A stretch of DNA of 64,000 nt from Methylobacterium currus (lineage in GTDB: Bacteria; Pseudomonadota; Alphaproteobacteria; Rhizobiales; Beijerinckiaceae), in assembly GCF_003058325.1 (NCBI RefSeq), contig NZ_CP028843.1, positions 5,077,001 to 5,141,000 of the forward strand. The letters run 5' to 3'. A model generated the notes under the pieces. The model ran no database searches and had not been told where the DNA came from. It saw only the letters and a list, made by a program, of their open reading frames with translations. The position numbers and the translations under genes are program-made. Positions within the stretch are counted from its first letter, which is position 1. Each line of letters starts with the position of its first letter. Below, piece after piece: positions 1 through 10,643 of the stretch.

Positions 1-1
1 C

Positions 2-580
2 AGCCCCGCCGACCAGGATCGCGACCGCGGCGAGACCGGCGTGATCGCCGGCATCACCCGCACCGTGATGGGGGCCTACGCGGTCGATCCGCGGCGCGTG
101 TTCATCGCCGGTCTCTCGGCCGGCGGCGCCGCGGCGGCCAATGTCGCGACGGCCTACCCGGACCTCTACGCGGCGGTCGGGGTGCATTCGGGCCTGTGCG
201 CGCTCGCCGCCCGCGACCTGCCGGGGGCGATCGCGGCGATGCGCAACGGCGCCGCCGGCACCGCGCCTCCGCTCCCCACCATCGTGTTCCACGGCGACCG
301 GGACGGCACCGTGAACCCGAGGAACGGCGAGGCGCTGATCGCCGCGGCCGGCGGCCGCCTGATCCGGCGCGCGGAGGGACAGGCCCCGGGCGGCCGCGCC
401 TTCGCGCACAGCCTCTACGCCGATTCTGCCGGCCGCCCGGCCTTCGAGCATTGGGTGATCCACGGCTCCGGCCACGCCTGGTCCGGCGGAAGCCCGGAGG
501 GCAGCTACACCGATCCGCAGGGGCCGGACGCCACGCGGGAGATGTGGCGGTTCTTCCAAAAGCATCCCCGGCGGGGATGA
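2..580 (+). CDS. Poly(3-hydroxyalkanoate) depolymerase-family esterase, C-terminal part
   Basis: The gene enters from the left edge, so its start and any signal peptide are missing; the open frame is continuous from base 2. The visible 192 residues form the C-terminal half of an alpha/beta hydrolase of the extracellular short-chain PHA depolymerase / feruloyl esterase type (LpqC-like). The nucleophile elbow is GLSAGG, an Asp lies in the HGDRDGTVNP segment, and the catalytic His is in GSGHAWSGG, which completes the triad. A DQDRDRGE stretch just before the helix preceding the elbow is typical of this family. It ends 4 bp before the convergent dctD stop. Substrate (PHB oligomer or another ester) cannot be settled from this fragment. 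Confidence 0.85.
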   Translation, partial: SPADQDRDRGETGVIAGITRTVMGAYAVDPRRVFIAGLSAGGAAAANVATAYPDLYAAVGVHSGLCALAARDLPGAIAAMRNGAAGTAPPLPTIVFHGDRDGTVNPRNGEALIAAAGGRLIRRAEGQAPGGRAFAHSLYADSAGRPAFEHWVIHGSGHAWSGGSPEGSYTDPQGPDATREMWRFFQKHPRRG

Positions 581-584
581 CCCC

Positions 585-1921
<1,337 letters not shown>

Positions 1922-1925
<4 letters not shown>

Positions 1926-3895
1926 GCGGCGGCCCCCCGAGCCGCATCGGCTCCCCGAGCCGCATTGCTTCCCGAAACGGCAGCGGCGGGCGCGAGCGGC
2001 AGCTCGACCCGGAACAGGGCGCCGCCCTCGGGCGACGCCCAGGCCGACAGGGCGCCGCCGTAATCCTCGACGATGCCGCGGGAGATGGCGAGGCCGAGGC
2101 CGAGGCCGCTGGCCTTGGTGGTGAAGAACGCGTCGAAGATCGACGCGCCTCCCTCGGGCAGACCGCTCCCGTTGTCGCTCACCTCCAGCACCGCGCTTCC
2201 CCCGTTGACCCGCACCGTCACGGCGATGCGTGGCTCGTTCACGCCCGCGACGGCGTCGAGGGCGTTCTGCACCAGGTTGACGACGACCTGCTCCAGCCGC
2301 GGCCCCTCCCCCAGGACATAAGGCGACGGCTCGGGCAGGGCGAGGGCGAGATCGATGCCCGCCAGCCGTCCTTCCACCACCTCCAGGCTCGCCCGCACGA
2401 CGCCCGTGAGCGCCACCGGGTCGCGCCGGCCCGAGGCCTTGCGGGCGAAGCCCTTCAGCTGGCGGGTGAGGCCGGCGATGCGCTCGGTCAGGCGGCCGAC
2501 GGCAGAGAGGTTCTCGGTCGCCTCGGCCAAGCGCCCGCGCTGGATCAGGATGCCGGCATTGTCGGCGTAGGAGCGGATCGCCGCGAGCGGCTGGTTGACC
2601 TCGTGCGCCATGCTGGCGGCGAACTGGCCGAGCGCCGCGAGGCGGCCCGCATGGGCGAGCTCGCGCCCGAGCCGCTGACGCTCGGCCTCCGCCAGCTGCC
2701 GCTCGGCGATCTCGGCCTTGAGCTTGCGGTTGGCCTCGGTCAGGGCCTGGGTCCGCGCCCGCACCCGCTCCTCCAGCTCGGTGCGCCGCGCCGCCGCCTC
2801 GGCGAGGCTCGCCCGCACCCGCCGGCGCCGGCCGACGATCTCGGCGAGGCCCAAGGAGGCGAGGCCGACCACGAGGCCGGCGATGGCCTGGGCCTGGACC
2901 CGCTCGCGCCCGACCGCGACGCCGACCCGGGTGAGCGTATGCAAACGCCAGGTCGTGCCCGGGATCGGGGCGTCGAGGGGGAGCGCCAGGCGCGCCGGCT
3001 CCGCGCCGTTGCCGACCCGCACCAGGGTGCCGTCCGCCGCCGGATGGAGCGGCAGGGGCTGGAGCGGCGCGTCGCCGAATTCCAGCCGCTCGCGGATCAG
3101 CCGGCGCTCCTCGTCCGGCACCGGCCGCAGGGCGCCGAAGCGCCAGGCCGGCTCGCTCGCCACCAGCACGATGCCGCGGGGATCGGTGATCATCACGCTC
3201 TCCCCGCCCGTCTCGCTGCCCTGCCGCCAGGCGGTCTCGATGCCGTCGAACTCGACCTTGACCACCACGACGCCGGTCCGCCCCTCCGGGCCGGCGACCC
3301 GGCGGCTGAGATAGAGGCCCGGCCGGCCGCTGACGGTGCCCAGCGCGAATTGCCGCCCCGCCCCCTCGCCCTGCGCCTGCTGGAAGTAGGGCCGGAAGGC
3401 GTAGGTCGCCCCGACGAAGCTGCCCGGCTCGCCGGCATTGCTCGCCGCGACCGCGGTGCCGTCCTGGCGGATGACGTAGATGACGGCCGCCCCCGAGGCC
3501 CGGGCGATCTCCGCCAGGCGGTCGTTGACCCGGGCGAGCAAAGCCGGATCCGGCGCGGTCCCGACGACCGCGGCGATCTCCGGGTCGCTGGCGAGCGCCA
3601 GCGGCAGCGAGCCCTGCTTCTGCATCTCGCTGCGGAAGGCGGCGACGTGGAGCGCCAGGGTCGCGGAGGCCGAGCGCCGAAGGTCCGCCAGCGCCGCCCG
3701 TTCGGCGTACCGGCCGGCCAGCAGGGCGGCAGCCAGCACCGCCGCGAGGCCGAGGAGCCACGGCAGGGCCGGGGAGCGCGGCAGCGCGCGCCAACCGGTC
3801 ACGGCCGCCCCGCGGGGCGGCGGGCCGGATTCCGGATGGTGGCGGATTTCCGCACCGTATCCGGGCCCGCGTTGCGGCGCGCCGGAAGGCTCCAC
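1922..3895 (-). CDS. dctB: DctB C4-dicarboxylate sensor histidine kinase
   Basis: This is a 657-residue membrane sensor kinase. A membrane segment around residues 40-60 is followed by a large periplasmic double-Cache sensor region. A second membrane stretch lies near residues 330-355, then a coiled coil, then the HisKA H-box with His431 in AHEVNQPL and an HATPase domain with N, G1 (DNGSGL) and G2 (GLGLGLA) boxes. The GTG start at 3895 is chosen because GGAGGAG lies 8 bases upstream; a GTG at 3802 is a weaker alternative. The gene forms an operon with dctD and is divergent from dctA. The family role is to sense succinate, malate or fumarate, in rhizobia together with DctA, and to phosphorylate DctD. 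Confidence 0.93.
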
Positions 3896-3971
3896 CGGGC
3901 CGTCTCCTCCGTCATTCTGAAAAACCTTTTATTGGCGCGCACTTAACAAAAAATTTCGAACTCGCCCCGGC

Positions 3972-3987
3972 TGGCACGCCGGTTGCC
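3972..3987 (+). promoter_or_regulatory. Sigma-54 (-24/-12) promoter of dctA
   Basis: TGGCACG, four bases, then TTGCC gives the invariant GG (3973-3974) and GC (3985-3986) separated by exactly 10 bases. This matches the sigma-54 consensus, with only the last base of the TTGCA box differing. It points toward dctA, with transcription expected to start near 3998 and a leader of about 130 bases. Upstream (3915-3955) is an unusually AT-rich stretch that is a plausible site for DctD or a DNA-bending protein; no clear dyad was identified there. Confidence 0.85.
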
Positions 3988-4126
3988 ATTCCGTGTCCGT
4001 CCGCAGCCTGCCGGTATGCGGCAGGCTTAGCCCAAGGTCATCCCGCCGCAAGGCCAATAGCAAGAGCGTCAGCGCTTTCCGCGCCGGTCGCCCGTCCCGC
4101 AACGAGCCATAAAGGGAGAACGTCCG

Positions 4127-5476
4127 ATGGCTACGATCCCGTCCCCGCTGACCGCGCCGCACGCGCCGCCGGCCCCGAAGCCGATCTACAAGACCCTCTA
4201 CTTCCAGGTGCTGATCGCCGTCGCGATCGGCATCGCGCTCGGGCATTTCTACCCGCAGCTCGGCGCCGACATGAAGCCGCTCGGCGACGCCTTCATCAAG
4301 CTCGTCAAGATGATCATCGCCCCGGTGATCTTCCTCACCGTGGTCTCCGGCATCGCCGGCATGACCAACCTGGAGAAGGTCGGCCGGGTCGGCGGCAAGG
4401 CGCTCCTCTACTTCCTGACCTTCTCGACGCTGGCGCTGATCGTCGGGCTGATCATCGCGAACCTCGTCCAGCCGGGCGCAGGGATGCATATCGACCCGAA
4501 GTCGCTCGATCCCAAGCAGATCGCGATGTACGCCGAGAAGGCGAAGACGCAGTCGATCACCGACTTCCTGATGAACATCATCCCGACGACGGCGGTCGGG
4601 GCGTTCTCCAGCGGCGAGATCCTGCAGGTCCTGTTCTTCTCGATCCTGTTCGGCTTCGGCCTCGCCTTCCTGGGCGACCGCGGCAAGCCGGTGCTCGACA
4701 TCATCAAGGTGTTGTCCGAGGCGATCTTCGGCGTCGTCAACATCATCATGAAGGTCGCCCCCCTCGGCGCCTTCGGCGCGATGGCCTTCACCATCGGCAA
4801 GTACGGCATCGCCTCGCTCGCCAACCTCGCCTACCTGGTCGGCGCGTTCTACCTGACCTCGGCGATCTTCGTCTTCCTCGTGCTCGGCGCGGTCGCCCGC
4901 TACAACGGCTTCTCGATCGTCAAGCTGATCCGCTACATCAAGGAGGAGCTGCTGCTGGTGCTCGGCACCTCGTCCTCCGAGTCGGCGCTGCCCTCGCTGC
5001 TCGAGAAGATGGAGCGCGCCGGCTGCTCGAAGCCCGTCGTCGGCCTCGTCGTCCCGACCGGCTACTCGTTCAACCTCGACGGCACCAACATCTACATGAC
5101 GATGGCGGCGCTGTTCATCGCCCAGGCGACGGACACGCCCCTCAGCCTCGGCGAGCAGGCCCTGCTGCTCCTCGTCGCGATGCTGTCCTCGAAGGGCGCG
5201 GCGGGCGTCACCGGCTCGGGGTTCATCACCCTCGCGGCGACCCTGGCGGTGGTTCCCTCCGTGCCGGTCGTCGGCATGGCGCTGATCCTCGGCATCGACC
5301 GCTTCATGTCGGAGTGCCGGGCCCTGACCAACTTCATCGGCAACGCGGTGGCCTGCATCGTGGTCGCCCGCTGGGAGGGTGAGGTCGACGAGGCCCGGCT
5401 GAAGGCCGCCCTCGACGGCAACCCGCTGCCGCTCGAAGACGTCGTTCCGGTCCCGGCTCTCCAGGCCGCGGAGTAA
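4127..5476 (+). CDS. dctA: DctA C4-dicarboxylate/H+ (or Na+) symporter
   Basis: This 449-residue inner-membrane transporter belongs to the dicarboxylate/amino acid:cation symporter (DAACS) family and takes up succinate, fumarate and malate. Hallmarks seen are the N-terminal [16 protein letters not shown] helix, the serine-rich re-entrant loop [16 protein letters not shown], the motif [14 protein letters not shown], and the [12 protein letters not shown] hairpin. The ATG is preceded by AAAGGGAGA at good spacing. It stands alone, transcribed away from dctBD from a sigma-54 promoter and closed by a strong terminator, the classic rhizobial arrangement. Full length, with no defects seen. Confidence 0.96.
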   Translation: MATIPSPLTAPHAPPAPKPIYKTLYFQVLIAVAIGIALGHFYPQLGADMKPLGDAFIKLVKMIIAPVIFLTVVSGIAGMTNLEKVGRVGGKALLYFLTFSTLALIVGLIIANLVQPGAGMHIDPKSLDPKQIAMYAEKAKTQSITDFLMNIIPTTAVGAFSSGEILQVLFFSILFGFGLAFLGDRGKPVLDIIKVLSEAIFGVVNIIMKVAPLGAFGAMAFTIGKYGIASLANLAYLVGAFYLTSAIFVFLVLGAVARYNGFSIVKLIRYIKEELLLVLGTSSSESALPSLLEKMERAGCSKPVVGLVVPTGYSFNLDGTNIYMTMAALFIAQATDTPLSLGEQALLLLVAMLSSKGAAGVTGSGFITLAATLAVVPSVPVVGMALILGIDRFMSECRALTNFIGNAVACIVVARWEGEVDEARLKAALDGNPLPLEDVVPVPALQAAE

Positions 5477-5505
5477 GGCGCCTCCCGGGACCCAAGCGAG
5501 AAAAG

Positions 5506-5538
5506 GGGGCGGCCCTGCGCGCGGCGCGGGGCCGCCCC
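5506..5538 (+). terminator. Rho-independent terminator of dctA
   Basis: A perfect 10-bp stem (GGGGCGGCCC at 5506-5515, complement at 5529-5538) has a 13-base loop and is followed by a short T tract (CCCGTTTT). It lies 30 bases after the dctA stop. Confidence 0.8.
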
Positions 5539-5586
5539 TCCCGTTTTCCAGGTTATCGTCCCGCCCTGGCTTCGGGAGGATGCACG

Positions 5587-6405
5587 ATGGCGGACAGCGA
5601 CTGGCGCGGGATGGACCGCGCGACCCTGAGCAGGGCCTACGACAATTCCGGCGCGGTTCCCGGCAGCAGCGCCTTCATGGCGGCCCTGCGGGAGCGCAGC
5701 GCCGCCTTCCGGGAGGCGCATCCGGGCGAACTCGACCTCCCGTATGGCGACGGCGCGCGGCAGCGTTACGACCTTTTCCGCTGCGGCCGGCCGCACGCGC
5801 CGTTGCTGGCCTTCATCCATGGCGGCTACTGGCAGCGCAACGACAGGCAGGGCTTTTCGGCGCTCGCCGAAGGTCCCCTCGCCCGCGGCCTCGACGTGGC
5901 GATGATCGGCTACACCCTCTGCCCCGAGGCGACGATGACGGCGCTCTGCGCCGAGATCCCGGCCGCGCTCGCGGGTCTGCGCGCCCAGGCGAACCCGCCC
6001 CGCCTCGTCGTCTCGGGCTGGTCGGCTGGCGGTCACCTCGCGGCGCTCGCCATGGCCTGCCCGGAGGTCGATGCGGGGCTGGCACTGAGTGGCGTCTTCG
6101 ACCTCGCGCCGATCCGGCGCACCGCCCTCGACGACGCGCTGCACCTTACCGAGGACGAGGTCGTCGCGCTCTCGCCGATCCGGCACCTGCCGGCGAAGGC
6201 CGGGCCGCTCACCGTGGCCTACGGGGCGGGCGAGCTGCCGGAGCTGTGCCGGCAATCGCAGGTCTACCAGGCCGCCTGGGCCGGGACCGGGCTGCCCGGC
6301 GACCTGCTGCCGCTGCCCGGCGACGACCATTTCACGGTGCTCGACCAGATGATCCGGCCCGACGGGGCGCTGACCGAGGCGGCGCTGCGGCTCGCCGCGC
6401 GGTAA
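5587..6405 (+). CDS. Kynurenine formamidase-like alpha/beta hydrolase
   Basis: This is a 272-residue cytoplasmic serine hydrolase of the arylformamidase/esterase branch. The oxyanion-hole motif HGGYWQ, the nucleophile elbow GWSAGGH and the terminal DDHFTVLD His complete a recognisable catalytic apparatus. The HGGYW form is typical of bacterial kynurenine formamidase-like proteins, which hydrolyse N-formyl-L-kynurenine or related amides and esters. A GGAGG sequence 7 bases before the ATG supports the start. No tryptophan-catabolic genes are nearby, so the physiological substrate is open. It sits alone after the dctA terminator. Confidence 0.75.
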   Translation: MADSDWRGMDRATLSRAYDNSGAVPGSSAFMAALRERSAAFREAHPGELDLPYGDGARQRYDLFRCGRPHAPLLAFIHGGYWQRNDRQGFSALAEGPLARGLDVAMIGYTLCPEATMTALCAEIPAALAGLRAQANPPRLVVSGWSAGGHLAALAMACPEVDAGLALSGVFDLAPIRRTALDDALHLTEDEVVALSPIRHLPAKAGPLTVAYGAGELPELCRQSQVYQAAWAGTGLPGDLLPLPGDDHFTVLDQMIRPDGALTEAALRLAAR

Positions 6406-6510
6406 AGCGGCGCCCGCCGGGGCTCGCCCTGATGCGGGTCCCGCCCTAAAGCTACCGCGCCGGAGTGACGGCGCGGACTGGAACGGCCCGCGCGAGCGAC
6501 AGAGAGCGGG

Positions 6511-6618
6511 CATGGGCCAGATCACGACCACGCGCACGACCATGGCGAGCACGACCACCATGGCCACGAACATGGCCATGGTCACGGCCACCACCACGGC
6601 GCGGGCCATGGTCATGGG
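6511..6618 (+). other. His-rich in-frame segment of the CDF transporter lacking a start codon
   Basis: In the reading frame of the following cation transporter, this stretch encodes a dense run of His, Gly and Asp (HDHAHDHGEHDHHG and similar), the usual metal-binding N-terminus of CDF proteins. The frame is open back to a stop at 6466 but contains no ATG, GTG or TTG before 6619. An ATG at 6512 with AGAGAG upstream is in the neighbouring frame. Adding one G after 6520 would give M-G-Q-D-H-D-H and fuse the two. This looks like a one-base deletion, either real or a sequencing error. Confidence 0.6.
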
Positions 6619-7512
6619 GTGGGTCACGTCCACGCCCCGGCGAATTTCGGCCGCGCCTTCGCGATCGGCATCGCGCTGAACACCGGCTTCGTGCTGATCG
6701 AGGGCGCCTACGGCGTCCTGACCGATTCGGTGGCGCTGCTGGCCGATGCCGGCCACAACCTCTCGGACGTGCTCGGCCTCGTCGTCGCCTGGGCGGCGGC
6801 GACGCTCGGCCAGCGCCAGCCGACGGCGCGGTTCACCTACGGGCTGCGCTCGTCCTCGATCCTGGCCGCCCTGTTCAACGCGATGTTCCTGCTGGTCGCG
6901 GTCGGCGCCATCGCCTGGGAGGCGGTGCAGCGCTTCAGCGAACCGGCACCGGTCCCGGGGCTCACCGTGACGATCGTAGCGCTGATCGGCATCGCCGTGA
7001 ACGGCGTCACCGCCTGGCTGTTCGCCTCGGGCAGCAAGGACGACCTCAACGTGCGGGGCGCTTACCTGCACATGCTGGCCGACGCCGCGGTCTCGGCGGG
7101 CGTCGTGGTGGCGGGCCTCGTCATCATGGGAACCGGCTGGACCTGGATCGACCCGGCGACCAGCCTCGTGATCGTGGCGGTGATCGTCGCCGGCACCTGG
7201 GGGCTGCTGCGCGACAGCGTCGTGCTGTCGCTGAACGCCGTGCCGCCGGGCATCGACCCGGCGGCGGTGCGCAGCTGCCTCGCCGAGCGGCCGGGCGTGG
7301 CGGAGGTCCACGACCTCCATGTCTGGCCGATGAGCACCACCGAGACGGCGCTGACCGCCCATCTGGTGATGCCCGAGGGCCATCCCGGCAACGCCTTCCT
7401 GCACGACTGCGCTGCCGCCCTGCGGAGCCGCTTCGGCATCGCCCACGTGACGCTTCAGGTCGAACTCGCCGGCGGCCCGGCCTGCGCGCTGGCGCCGGAC
7501 CACGTGGTGTAG
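6619..7512 (+). CDS. Cation diffusion facilitator (zinc-type) efflux protein
   Basis: This CDF-family metal/proton antiporter exports Zn2+ or similar ions across the inner membrane. Six membrane segments are visible. The metal-site motifs HNLSD (in LLADAGHNLSDVLG) and the later HMLAD (YLHMLADAAVSAG) match the HxxxD pattern of ZitB/CzcD. The C-terminal cytoplasmic domain ends near HVTLQVEL. The GTG at 6619 is the first start codon in frame but has no good ribosome site. The native start is probably at 6512, with the His-rich arm restored by a one-base correction. It ends 7 bp before the convergent EF-G-like gene. Confidence 0.85.
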   Translation: MGHVHAPANFGRAFAIGIALNTGFVLIEGAYGVLTDSVALLADAGHNLSDVLGLVVAWAAATLGQRQPTARFTYGLRSSSILAALFNAMFLLVAVGAIAWEAVQRFSEPAPVPGLTVTIVALIGIAVNGVTAWLFASGSKDDLNVRGAYLHMLADAAVSAGVVVAGLVIMGTGWTWIDPATSLVIVAVIVAGTWGLLRDSVVLSLNAVPPGIDPAAVRSCLAERPGVAEVHDLHVWPMSTTETALTAHLVMPEGHPGNAFLHDCAAALRSRFGIAHVTLQVELAGGPACALAPDHVV

Positions 7513-7519
7513 AGCCCCC

Positions 7520-9550
7520 TCACCCCGCCTTGCGCACCGGCTGGCGGGACAGCACCGCATCCGCGGCGCGCCCGGTCAGCTCGGCCCGGTGGTCGAAGCG
7601 GGTGGTGAAGGTGCCGACCCCGGCGGTGGCCGAGCGCAGTTCGACGATCAGGTCGGTCATCTCGGCCTCGGGGATCAGCGCCTCGACCACGTCCCAGCCG
7701 GACCAGCCGGGGCGCGCGTCGAAGCCGAGGATCTGGCCGCGGCGGGCGGTGACGAGGCCGGTGGCCCGGGCGGTGGCCCCGCTCGGCACCGCCATCGACA
7801 CGGCCAGGATGGGTTCGAGCAGCACCGGCCCGGCCTTGGCGAGGGCGTCCTCCAGCGCGAGCCGCGTCGCGGCCTGGAAGGCGGCGTCCGACGAATCGAC
7901 GGCGTGCGCCGCCCCGTCCTTCAGGGTCACGGCGATGTCGACGACGGGGAAGCCGAGCGGCCCCTTGGCGGTGAAGGCCCGGGCGCCGGCCTCGACCGAG
8001 GCGATGTATTGCCGTGGCACCGCGCCGCCGACCACCTCGTCCTCGAACGAGAAGCCCTCGCCCCGCGGCAGCGGCCGCACCGCCAAAGCCACGTCGGCGA
8101 ACTGGCCGTGGCCCCCGGTCTGCTTCTTGTGCCGCGCCCGCGCCTCGGCCGGGCCGCGGATCGTCTCCCGGTAGGCGACCCGCGCCCCCTCGGTCTCGAC
8201 CCCGATGCCGAAGCGCGAGGCCAGCCGCTCCACCGCGACCCGCAGGTGCATCTCGCCCTGGCCGGACAGGCGCAGGTCGCCGAGCTCGGCGCGGTGCTCG
8301 ACGATGAGCGCCGGATCCTCGTCGGCGAGCTTCGCCAGCGCCGCCGAGAGGCGCACGTCGTCCTTGCGGTCGCGCACCCGCAGCGCCACGGCATGGACCG
8401 GCTCGGGTGCCGGCAGGGTGGCGAGGGCGGCCGGCGCCTCGGACCCGGTCGCCAGGGTCTCGGCGGTGGCGATCGGGTCGAGCTTGGCGAAGCCGGCGAC
8501 CTCGCCCGCCTGCACCTCCGGCACCCGGCTGCCGGCGGCGCCCGCGAGCTGGGTCAGGCCCGCCACCCGGGCGCTGCCGCCGCCCGAGCCCGTCACCGCG
8601 TCCCCCTCGCGGATCGTCCCGCGCAGCACGCGCCCGACCGAGAGCTTGCCGCCGAAGCCGGTATGCAGGGTCTTCATCACCTGGACGAGCGGCGCGCCCT
8701 CCCCGGCGACGCCGAGGCGTGCCCGGGTCTCGGGCAGGCCCGGCGCCTCGTGCCGGAGCGCCTTGAGCAGGCGGGTGACGCCGTGGCCGTGCTCGGCCGA
8801 GCCGAACAGCACCGACACCGCCTGGCCCTCGCGCAGCTCGCGGGCGAGGTCGGCGAAGACCCGGTCGGCTTGCGGCTCGATGTCGGCGATCAGGTCCTCC
8901 ATCAACGCGTCGTCGTGGTCGGCGAGGCGCTCCAGCATCGTGTAGCGCTCGGCCTTCTCCCGCGGCAGCTCGCCGTCCGGCAACGCCACCACCTCGCTTT
9001 GGGCCTGCTCGCGCCAGATGAAGGCGCGCTCCAGCGCCAGATCGATGAAGCCGACCGCCGCCTCGCCCTCAATGAGCGGGATCTGGCGCATCAGCAGCGG
9101 CACCCGCGAGGCGGGCTGGAGCAGCGCGAGCGCGTCGCGGAGCGAGCCCGGCGCGGTCTCGGCCTTGTTGATGAAGAGGAGGCGGGGGAGACCAGCGGCC
9201 TCGAGCTCGCGCAGGGTCAGTTCGAGCGCCGGCAGCTTGCGCTCGTCGGCCTCGCAGACCACGATCGCGGCGTCGCAGGCCGGGAGCACCGCCCGCAGGT
9301 CGTGGGCGAACTCGATCGAGCCCGGGCAATCGACGAAGGTGAAGGCCTCATCGAGGAAGCGCGTGGTGGCGAAGGCCGGCTCCACGCTCATGCCGTGGGC
9401 CCGCGCCTCGGGCGAGGTGTCGCCGACCCGGGAGCCGGCGCGCCCGGGGCGATCGATCGCGCCGGTGCGATGGAGGATGGCCTCGAGCAGGGCGGTCTTG
9501 CCGCTCTGGAACGGACCGACGATCGCGATGCACCTGTGCTGCGCAGCCAC
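7520..9550 (-). CDS. Elongation factor G-like GTPase (EF-G paralogue)
   Basis: This 676-residue protein has EF-G domain order: GTPase domain, beta-barrel domain II (about residues 280-370), domain III, domain IV and C-terminal domain V. The P-loop is GPFQSGKT, switch I carries GDTSPEARAHGMS, G3 is DCPGS and G4 is NKAE in place of NKxD. These shifts, with the absence of str-operon neighbours, place it in the EF-G-like group (FusA2-like; function poorly defined) rather than canonical fusA. The GTG start is supported by GGGAG 7 bases upstream. It is divergent from the MaoC gene across 157 bp. It may act in translation under stress or in ribosome recycling, but this is not shown by the sequence. 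Confidence 0.85.
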   Translation of the reverse strand: MAAQHRCIAIVGPFQSGKTALLEAILHRTGAIDRPGRAGSRVGDTSPEARAHGMSVEPAFATTRFLDEAFTFVDCPGSIEFAHDLRAVLPACDAAIVVCEADERKLPALELTLRELEAAGLPRLLFINKAETAPGSLRDALALLQPASRVPLLMRQIPLIEGEAAVGFIDLALERAFIWREQAQSEVVALPDGELPREKAERYTMLERLADHDDALMEDLIADIEPQADRVFADLARELREGQAVSVLFGSAEHGHGVTRLLKALRHEAPGLPETRARLGVAGEGAPLVQVMKTLHTGFGGKLSVGRVLRGTIREGDAVTGSGGGSARVAGLTQLAGAAGSRVPEVQAGEVAGFAKLDPIATAETLATGSEAPAALATLPAPEPVHAVALRVRDRKDDVRLSAALAKLADEDPALIVEHRAELGDLRLSGQGEMHLRVAVERLASRFGIGVETEGARVAYRETIRGPAEARARHKKQTGGHGQFADVALAVRPLPRGEGFSFEDEVVGGAVPRQYIASVEAGARAFTAKGPLGFPVVDIAVTLKDGAAHAVDSSDAAFQAATRLALEDALAKAGPVLLEPILAVSMAVPSGATARATGLVTARRGQILGFDARPGWSGWDVVEALIPEAEMTDLIVELRSATAGVGTFTTRFDHRAELTGRAADAVLSRQPVRKAG

Positions 9551-9707
9551 GTGACGTCTCCCACCTTAGTCTTTGTTGACAGGGAGTTAAGCACCGGGCC
9601 GGGCCGGGGTCCAGGCGGCAGGTGTGCAGGCGCGAAGGCGGGCCGATATAGGAGTGATGGAGGCCGGCCCCGACGTGGGCGAGGCACGCCAGATGGGGGA
9701 ACGTCCG

Positions 9708-10568
9708 ATGCCCGAGATCGACATCGACCACTTGCGCGGCTGGATCGGCCGCACCCGGGAGGTCGAGGACCTCGTGACGCCGCGGCTCGTCGCCGAATAC
9801 CGGGCGACGCTGGCCCCTCACCTCGCCCCGGTCCAGGAGGGCGAGGCGCCGCTGGCGCTGCACTGGTGCCTCGCCCCCGAGACGCCGGCGGCCGACGCGC
9901 TGGGCCCCGACGGCCACGCGGCGAAGGGCGGGTTCCTGCCGCCGGTGCCGCTGCCGCGGCGGATGTGGGCCGGCGGCGAGGTCGAGACGCTGGCGCCCCT
10001 GCGCGTCGGCGACCGGGTGGTGCGGCGCGAGACCGTGGCCGACGTGGCGGTGAAGCGAGGTCGCACCGGCACGCTGTGCTTCGTCACCGTGCGGCACGAC
10101 TACCTGACCGAGCGGGGCCCGGCGATCCGCGACCGGCAGGACATCGTCTACCGCGAGGCGAGCCGGCCGGGCGACGCCGCGCCGCCGCCGATGCCGGCGC
10201 CCGCCGAGGACGAGGCGGCGTGGTCGGTCGACGCCAATTCCGTTCTGCTGTTCCGCTACTCGGCGATGACCTTCAATGGCCACCGCTTCCACTACGATCA
10301 CCCCTATGCCACCCAGGTCGAGGGCTATGCCGGCCTCGTGGTGCACGGGCCGATGCAGGCGAGCCTGCTCCTCAACCTCGCCGCCGCCCGCCTCGGCCGG
10401 GTGCCGGCGCGGTTCCGCTACCGCGGCGTCGCGCCGATGATCGCCGGATCCCGCTTTGCGGTCGCGGGACGGCGCGAGGCGGAAGGATTCCGCGGCTGGA
10501 CGGCGATCGGCGGCGCGGTCCACATGGAAGCCGAGGCAATCTCGGAGGCCGAGGCATCGGAGCGTTAG
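9708..10568 (+). CDS. MaoC/HTD2-type acyl-CoA hydratase (mesaconyl-C4-CoA hydratase-like)
   Basis: This is a 286-residue double hot-dog protein with an N-terminal FAS1-like dehydratase domain and a C-terminal MaoC domain. The C-terminal half carries FNGHRFHYDHPYA followed by GLVVHGPMQASLL, a typical pattern of the 3-methylfumaryl (mesaconyl)-C4-CoA / itaconyl-CoA hydratase group (HTD2-like). The ATG at 9708 follows GGGGGA at 8-base spacing; a longer open frame upstream lacks such a site. It could serve mesaconyl- or itaconyl-CoA metabolism, but no CoA-transferase or lyase partner lies beside it. The family call is firm; the substrate is inferred. Confidence 0.75.
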   Translation: MPEIDIDHLRGWIGRTREVEDLVTPRLVAEYRATLAPHLAPVQEGEAPLALHWCLAPETPAADALGPDGHAAKGGFLPPVPLPRRMWAGGEVETLAPLRVGDRVVRRETVADVAVKRGRTGTLCFVTVRHDYLTERGPAIRDRQDIVYREASRPGDAAPPPMPAPAEDEAAWSVDANSVLLFRYSAMTFNGHRFHYDHPYATQVEGYAGLVVHGPMQASLLLNLAAARLGRVPARFRYRGVAPMIAGSRFAVAGRREAEGFRGWTAIGGAVHMEAEAISEAEASER

Positions 10569-10643
10569 GCGATCGGCGCATTGCGGCGGGGGGATCGAAC
10601 TGTCAGGTTCACCGCCGAACAAAGAACAGCCTGAGGAAACGCC

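Noticed and set aside
2603..3946. A 447-codon plus-strand open frame opposite dctB
   Set aside because: Antisense shadow of the kinase gene with no domain or ribosome site.
5092..7560. An 822-codon minus-strand open frame over dctA, the hydrolase and the zinc exporter
   Set aside because: It is antisense to three well-supported genes and has compositionally biased, domain-free content.
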